From assembly GCA_019055375.1 (NCBI GenBank), contig JAHQIW010001340.1, positions 372,001 through 436,000 on the forward strand: DNA of 64,000 nucleotides, given 5' to 3'. Of the stretch, positions 59,408-64,000 are shown in pieces; the stretch's first letter is position 1, and each line of letters starts with the position of its first letter. This DNA is from Parelaphostrongylus tenuis. Taxonomy: Eukaryota; Nematoda; Chromadorea; Rhabditida; Metastrongylidae. The notes under the pieces were generated by a model, which saw only the letters and a program-made list of their open reading frames with translations, was not told where the DNA came from and searched no databases. Both the position numbers and the translations under genes were made by a program.

Positions 59408-59686
59408 TACTGCCCTATGCGATCACCGTTCCCTTGTTCTTCACCTGTTCACTCAGTGGAAGACATATATTAAAAAGCGGTGAGTATCTAAAGGTAGACT
59501 TTGTGCTTCATGTTACCGAAATAGAAGTGATGGAAGTGTTTGACTGATTGGATTGTAAACATCTTTGACCTTTCCAGGCTCTGATGAAGGCGATTTGCCG
59601 AAACACTAGCAGTTTGATTGTGTGAATGAAGTTTGAATCTAACACCTCGTGCCGCGCTTGAGAAGAGAGAAAAAAAGGATAAAGGC
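59408..59686 (+). repeat. Right pseudo-LTR of the Penelope-like element
   Basis: Inverted partner of 58198-58436. It begins near CGATCACCGTTCCCTTGTTC and ends GCCGCGCTTGAGAAGAGAG. Penelope elements are known to carry LTR-like ends in direct or inverted order. Confidence 0.7.
59575..59612 (+). ncRNA. Hammerhead-like motif with intact CUGAUGA core
   Basis: CTCTGATGAAGGCGATTTGC then CGAAACACTAGC. CUGAUGA, stem II (GGC with GCC) and GAAA are intact, and stem I (GGCT with AGC) can pair. The usual ACGUC cleavage segment reads ACACU, so this copy may be inactive. Confidence 0.5.
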
Positions 59687-59689
59687 TTC

Positions 59690-59912
59690 GTCAAGCGGCC
59701 GTGATGCGACCGCCGTGGGCAAATTTGCTACAAAAAGGAGCTTGAAAAATTCTGCACAAAGCGGTATTGATTTGTTGTCTGAGAGATGACGGAGATGCCT
59801 TCAGACTGACGTAGCATACTATGAATAGTGTTGTTAAACAAATTTGATTATTTCTGGTTAATAAATTTGGTGCTTATTGCTCTAGTGCCAAAACTTATGA
59901 GAAGACCTGATA
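59690..59912 (+). pseudogene. Mariner C-terminal relic, right flank of the Penelope element
   Basis: Plus strand: AQSGIDLLSER then RRCLQTD, the mariner C-terminus. It ends in TTGGTGCTTATTGCTCTAG and CTTATGAGAAGACC, the inverted terminal sequence of 57799. Confidence 0.6.
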
Positions 59913-59968
59913 TAAGTGAGATGATTATGGCAGTGTTTTGGAGGCCATAGTCTTTCTGCAATAAGCAG

Positions 59969-60176
59969 TTGGTTTTTGTTCGCCTCGATTATTCTCATTT
60001 CGCAATCTACATTTTTGAAGACTTATGCTCTATTCCATGTAAATTTCCGCACCAATATCGCATGTATCACCTGTGGATCCGTTTATCATGTGATTGTTGG
60101 AGCATACAACTCCAAAAGTTCTGTTCTTCCCTCCGTTGCATCGTTAACACTTAGGGACCGGATCTCGTTTTTTTTC
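59969..60176 (+). CDS. Candidate exon, gene unassigned
   Basis: After ATAAGCAG, a frame of 69 codons reads TFLKTYALFHVNFRTNIAC and VGAYNSKSSVLPSVASLTLR, ending before a weak donor GTAAAC. A second frame is also open over much of it. Hydrophobic and helical; no family recognised. Confidence 0.3.
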
Positions 60177-60675
60177 GTAAACTGCTGAAAATTCTTCCCT
60201 AACTGCTACACCTGCGGAGTTAGAATGTTGATAGGTTTATCGAGATGACATTCCTCCACCTTTTGTCAGCCAACATCCCCTTTTGAAAATATGGTTTTCA
60301 AAGACGTGGAGACTTGAAAATTTTAAAAGAAGCGAGAAGGAAAACCAATGTTTTGAAATCCCAAGCGGATACCGGCAGTCACAAAATTCATCAGTATCTT
60401 CGAGGCACTATGTGTTCTAACGCGCGAGTTATCGGTTGCTTGATTGCTAATTTTGAAGAGTACGAGCTCCGATAGAGAAAACTTGAGCAAACTACGTTCA
60501 GTAGGCTTCAAAAAGCAGAATCTCAGCATGATACAACGGGAAACCTCTTGTCGTCTGGACAAACTTTGTTAATTCATCCTTCTATACTCCAATCAATACA
60601 ACTACTTCAAGCAGAATTGCGATGTGTGAACTCAAAACTTAGACTTTCTTCGCATCGGGAGTTTTACCTACATAG

Positions 60676-60995
60676 GGCCCTAACTGATAGCATATGATAA
60701 AGAGAATAAAACTCTCGGCTTTGATCAATCCCTGAGGGATAAGCTATGCTTTCGTTTTCAATTTTTGACTTTGTTTGAGGTGATTGAATGCAAATCTGGC
60801 CTTCAAAATGACCCGCTGTAGTCTCCCGCTGTATCGAGTCAGTACTGCTTATCTTTCCAAACAAGTCTGCGACCAGTCTACTATCAATTCACCGACCCTG
60901 GAGGGACGGTTTGATGAGCCACGGGAGCGAGATCAAGCCGTCGACTTTGTTTGACTCTAAGAACTTCTGCCCACTGCGCCACATGTGCTTAACTG
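60676..60995 (-). repeat. SINE-A copy
   Basis: Tail at left (CAATCCCTGAGGGATAAGC, GTTTGAGGTGATTGAATGC) and head at right (GCACATGTGGCGCAGTGG on the minus strand); the B box is altered. Confidence 0.7.
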
Positions 60996-61134
60996 TTAAT
61001 ATTAGATAGCTATGAATGCATCATTGATGGTGAAGAGGACTTTGGTCTTTGAAAAATATACACACACGAAATTCTGTAAGTTAATTCAACTGATTATTAA
61101 TGATTTATAAGAAATAAGATATTATGTTCCACAG

Positions 61135-61249
61135 GGAACCTTCGTTTGCTGGATATCTTACAATTACCAGTGTTCAAAACAGCTTACTGTGCGTTGGTTG
61201 CACTAGGAGTTGTGAAGCGGAACATTCCGAATCATATTGATCTTACTAT
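61135..61249 (+). CDS. Candidate exon, unrecognised helical protein
   Basis: The acceptor GTTCCACAG is followed by NLRLLDILQLPVFKTAYCAL and VALGVVKRNIPNHIDLT, open to a donor ACTAT|GTGAAA. It looks like a helical repeat protein segment. Phase 1 in, phase 2 out. Probably belongs with the exons at 63195 and 63532, but this is not demonstrated. Confidence 0.4.
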
Positions 61250-61540
61250 GTGAAACCTTCTACGAACAGTATGGATGGTTATATTTTCGATTGCGTAATT
61301 GTTATTTTGTATGGGTGTACTCATCCTCACTTCGTTTGTCTCTTTTTTTTGCTTGTCCATCTGTCTATCGGCCTCAGAGAATTGGAGTCCGTCCTTTTCT
61401 GTCGCCTGCGTATGCAGATATGTTCAACTTGTGAGCGAACGTACAGCACGCATGGTAAGATCTCTATTTTTTTTATATATGAAAAATCGAGAAAACTTAT
61501 CTTGATTAGCTGACGCGAGGTTGGTAGATTAGTCGTAGTA

Positions 61541-61595
61541 ATTCGGCTGACGTTTCGGCGGCCCACCTTCTTCACAGCCCGGGCGCATGTAGTAT
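61541..61595 (-). ncRNA. Hammerhead-like motif, solo Penelope 3' end
   Basis: Minus strand: GGGCTGTGAAGAAGGTGGGC then CGCCGAAACGTCAGCC. Stem I (GGCT with AGCC), a long stem II and GAAACGUC are intact, but CUGAUGA reads CUGUGAAGA. Confidence 0.45.
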
Positions 61596-61794
61596 TAGTC
61601 TATCTTTTTGCTTTTGATGGCGGGTTACCCGTAAGTGCACTGTTTGATGAGGGTATTTTCAAAGTGACAGTAGTCGTCAGAGTAGTCAAGTTTGTTGAGA
61701 GCGGTTCCAAGTGAGAATTCTTTCACAGCTTTTAGTTGTTTGATTTCGATTTGCACTCAAAATTTGTGGTACAGTTCATACATATATCATGTAT

Positions 61795-62215
61795 TCTCAT
61801 GAATTTTCACACTAGAGCAATAAACATCAAATTTATTAACCAAAGGCAATCAAGGCTGCTTAGCAGCGCTATTAACAACCTTAACATCAGCAACACTACA
61901 ACAATGCAATACACTGTTGACAACGGGCGATCAAGTGCCACTGTGAGCACCTCGACTGCTGCAGTTGGGCCCTGTCACGTCGACGTGGCCGCAGTCTCAT
62001 CCTGTTCCAGACAAGAGAAGGCTGCATGTCGCCAAATTGACCAGACTATCACCTCTTCCGGTCACTAGAGCACTTTCTCAACAAGAAGAAGTTTTGAAAC
62101 ATCAATCATATGCGTCGAGGATTGACGACTACCCCCTTTGAAGCATTCCAGCAACAACCTGTGCGATAAATGATTCAGAAGCGAAGTCGTGGTCATCACT
62201 GTCTCTAAAGGCTTC
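61795..62215 (+). pseudogene. Mariner relic
   Basis: Starts with the mariner terminus (CACTAGAGCAATAAACATC). It later reads DYHLFRSLEHFLNKKKF and NINHMRRGL in one frame, while the segment before (CHCEHLDCC) is in another. Much of the centre is deleted. Confidence 0.6.
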
Positions 62216-62556
62216 ATCGCCTGCAACAGTTTAGGGTTGTAAACAACTAGCCAAGTAAGCTTGCTTCTTGTTAGCGAAAATGTATATATTATAACGTTTT
62301 TATTTCGATTATTAGACTTTATTTTAAGCTGCGAACGCCTGTAACAAGAACTTGATAAAAGTAAATTTATTCGGCTAACGTTAGATGTTGATTAAGCGTG
62401 TAGAAGAAAAATATGTGATTGACTGATAATGTTGAATTCAAAGAGAAGTTGGTCTCTAAATCACTACCATTATTACTAAGTTGAGGGGAAAATTTCTTAA
62501 TACCCGCGAACAATTCACATTTCATGTTTTTCCTCATAGTATCGTTATTGTAAACC

Positions 62557-63150
62557 ATGGAAATATCTCAGGATATTCCAATAAGGAACTTCCTCGGCAA
62601 CGCTAGTTATAGTACAATCCTTATCAACGTTAGGTTCAAGAAGATGAAGCTTCACCATCAGTTACACGTCAAAATCCGTTTGGCCAAAAAGTCATGTTCT
62701 GCGTGTGGTGGAATGGAATTCAAGGGTGTCCTCCATTTCAAACTTGTTCCGCGGTCGCGCCATCAATGCCGAACAACTCTATTATGAATAGCTGGACCCA
62801 GTACCCAACATCGATTCGTCCAAAGCGCGCTCTGTTTTCAGCAAGACATTTCCAATTCTAGCATCACCAAGAACGCTAACGAAAAGTTTGATGAACTGGA
62901 AAAAAGTCGAGGCCTTGCCGCACCCAGCCTACAGTCCAGAGACGGCGCCTTTCGATTATGATGCGACTCCGCTCAAAGAAACGTTCCTGCGTGGACGCCT
63001 ATTCTAGACATTTGATCAAGTTGAAGAGACATGCCAGGAGTTTTTAATTCGAGGCCCATGGAATGGCAGCGTTCAAGCAGATCCGAAAGCTTACAGGTCG
63101 TTGACAGATGATCGTGGATAATGATGGCCTTTATTTTGAACGAATAATCA
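62557..63150 (+). pseudogene. Mariner relic of a second subfamily
   Basis: CSACGGMEFKGVLHFKLVPR, then LCFQQDISNSSITKNANEKF, AYSPETAPFDYDATPLKETF and TFDQVEETCQEFLI follow the mariner order WW.F.GV..FELLPR, QQDNARPH, YSPDLAPSDYHLF and FD..EEACQEFF. Several frameshifts. It differs from the other copies and resembles the hookworm bandit or Himar-type group (family knowledge, not aligned). Confidence 0.65.
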
Positions 63151-63194
63151 TTGTTGTTTCTCATTGAGTTTATGTATATACTTTGAATTTTTAG

Positions 63195-63351
63195 CCGGTG
63201 TTAAGGAACTTTTCCTCAACCTAATATTACCCTATGTGCTAGCCAATAATGATACCGATTTCTGCAGGATGGTATGTTCGATGAAAATGAAATGTTGTTA
63301 TTGGACAATCGCTATCATGAACAGCCGTCCTCTATACGAGGGCACTGCCGA
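63195..63351 (+). CDS. Candidate exon, unrecognised protein
   Basis: The acceptor GAATTTTTAG and donor GCCGA|GTAAGT frame an open reading frame GVKELFLNLILPYVLANNDT. An internal acceptor (CTGCAG at 63268) would give an alternative frame starting DGMFDENEMLLLDNRYHEQ. Good splice signals at both ends support a real exon; the frame choice is unresolved. Confidence 0.4.
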
Positions 63352-63404
63352 GTAAGTTTCTTCATTTGAGCATTGCCTACCTAAGAATAATCCACTCGAT
63401 CGGC

Positions 63405-63502
63405 AACGAAGGTGGAGACCACAACGAGGGCGAACGACCACAGGTATTGAACTTAATCATTGGCCGTGAAGAAGATAAATCGGGTCGAAACGTTAGTCGA
63501 GT
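63405..63502 (+). ncRNA. Degenerate hammerhead-like Penelope 3' motif
   Basis: GGCCGTGAAGAAGATAAATC then GGGTCGAAACGTTAGTC at 63461-63502. The GAAACGU part is kept; stem II is weak. Confidence 0.3.
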
Positions 63503-63531
63503 AAATCCATTGATAACTCAGTGCTACAAGC

Positions 63532-63778
63532 TCAGTCAACGAAACATATGCTATCTCAATCGATTTTCACCTCAAACATCCCGTCCCATTCCACCCTATT
63601 GTGGGAGAGTGTTGTTGATCAGGAGGCCACTAAAATATCTCGACTGATTAGAGAGAGAGCAAGTACCATCACTGGGCCGCATGTGGTTTTTGAGGCGCTC
63701 GGGAAAATTTACCCGTCATCCACGCCGCTGGCTGTCAGTCAATCAAGGGGCGGTGTCATCACGACATCACGAAAACAG
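63532..63778 (+). CDS. Candidate exon, unrecognised conserved-looking protein
   Basis: An open frame reads KISRLIRERASTITGPHVVF, EALGKIYPSSTPLAVSQSR and GGVITTSRKQ before a strong phase-0 donor AACAG|GTGAGA. The start is uncertain: an acceptor AACTCAG near 63520-63531 or one nearer 63616. Codon use is protein-like. Confidence 0.45.
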
Positions 63779-63966
63779 GTGAGACATTTTGAAATAATGA
63801 ATTTCTGTCCTGATCATTCAGCAGAATTCTGAGAACTTGCTTCAATTTCGCGAACGCAAGAGTTTAAATATTTGTGTGAACTTCTGGATAACGGTCTTTG
63901 CTCCTGAATCTCCGCGCTGAAGAAAATCTCTAACTACAAAGTGAAGTTTTACCTATTTTACTTCAG

Positions 63967-64000
63967 TTAACGCTCACCAAGCCATCTGTCCCTCCGGAGT
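63967..64000 (+). repeat. SINE-A segment cut by the window end
   Basis: CGCTCACCAAGCCATCTGTC CCTCCGGAGT matches the body of the reference copy just after its B box. Confidence 0.5.

Overview
This is an AT-rich, intron-rich, repeat-laden eukaryotic chromosome segment. Nematode-type splice sites (TTTTCAG acceptors, short early introns), an otopetrin-like gene of the kind nematodes carry in many copies, RTE-type LINEs, mariner relics and GIY-YIG Penelope-like elements all fit a strongyle or hookworm-like nematode. No bacterial, organellar or viral segment is seen. Species is inference only.

Three gene models can be assembled by hand. (1) A '+' gene enters from the left edge and ends at 266. (2) A large '-' gene (about 2071-19606) encodes an otopetrin-family proton channel. 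At least eleven exons are readable; the 5' end, two internal joins and the C-terminal membrane helices are unresolved. (3) A complete seven-exon '+' gene (29405-36368) encodes ATG101, a subunit of the ATG1/ULK1 autophagy-initiation complex (EPG-9 in C. elegans). Its exon phases all agree, and its last intron is of the rare GC-AG class. Further right are fragments of unrecognised '+' genes: a possible tail-anchored protein (45299-52309) and candidate exons at 41413, 59969, 61135, 63195 and 63532.

Most of the rest is mobile-element debris. There are two tRNA-derived SINE families (here SINE-A and SINE-B), five RTE-type LINE fragments (all on '-'), about eight mariner pieces, two Penelope-like elements and many copies of an unclassified AT-rich repeat. 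The most striking part is 57.8-59.9 kb. There a GIY-YIG Penelope ORF without reverse transcriptase is framed by inverted pseudo-LTRs, each carrying a hammerhead-ribozyme-like motif, and the whole sits between two outward-facing mariner ends. Hammerhead-like motifs recur at about ten sites, including two homologous tandem units about 380 bp apart at 27.8-28.3 kb that resemble a retrozyme.

All gene and element calls come from reading translations and motifs by eye; no alignment, folding or database search was run.
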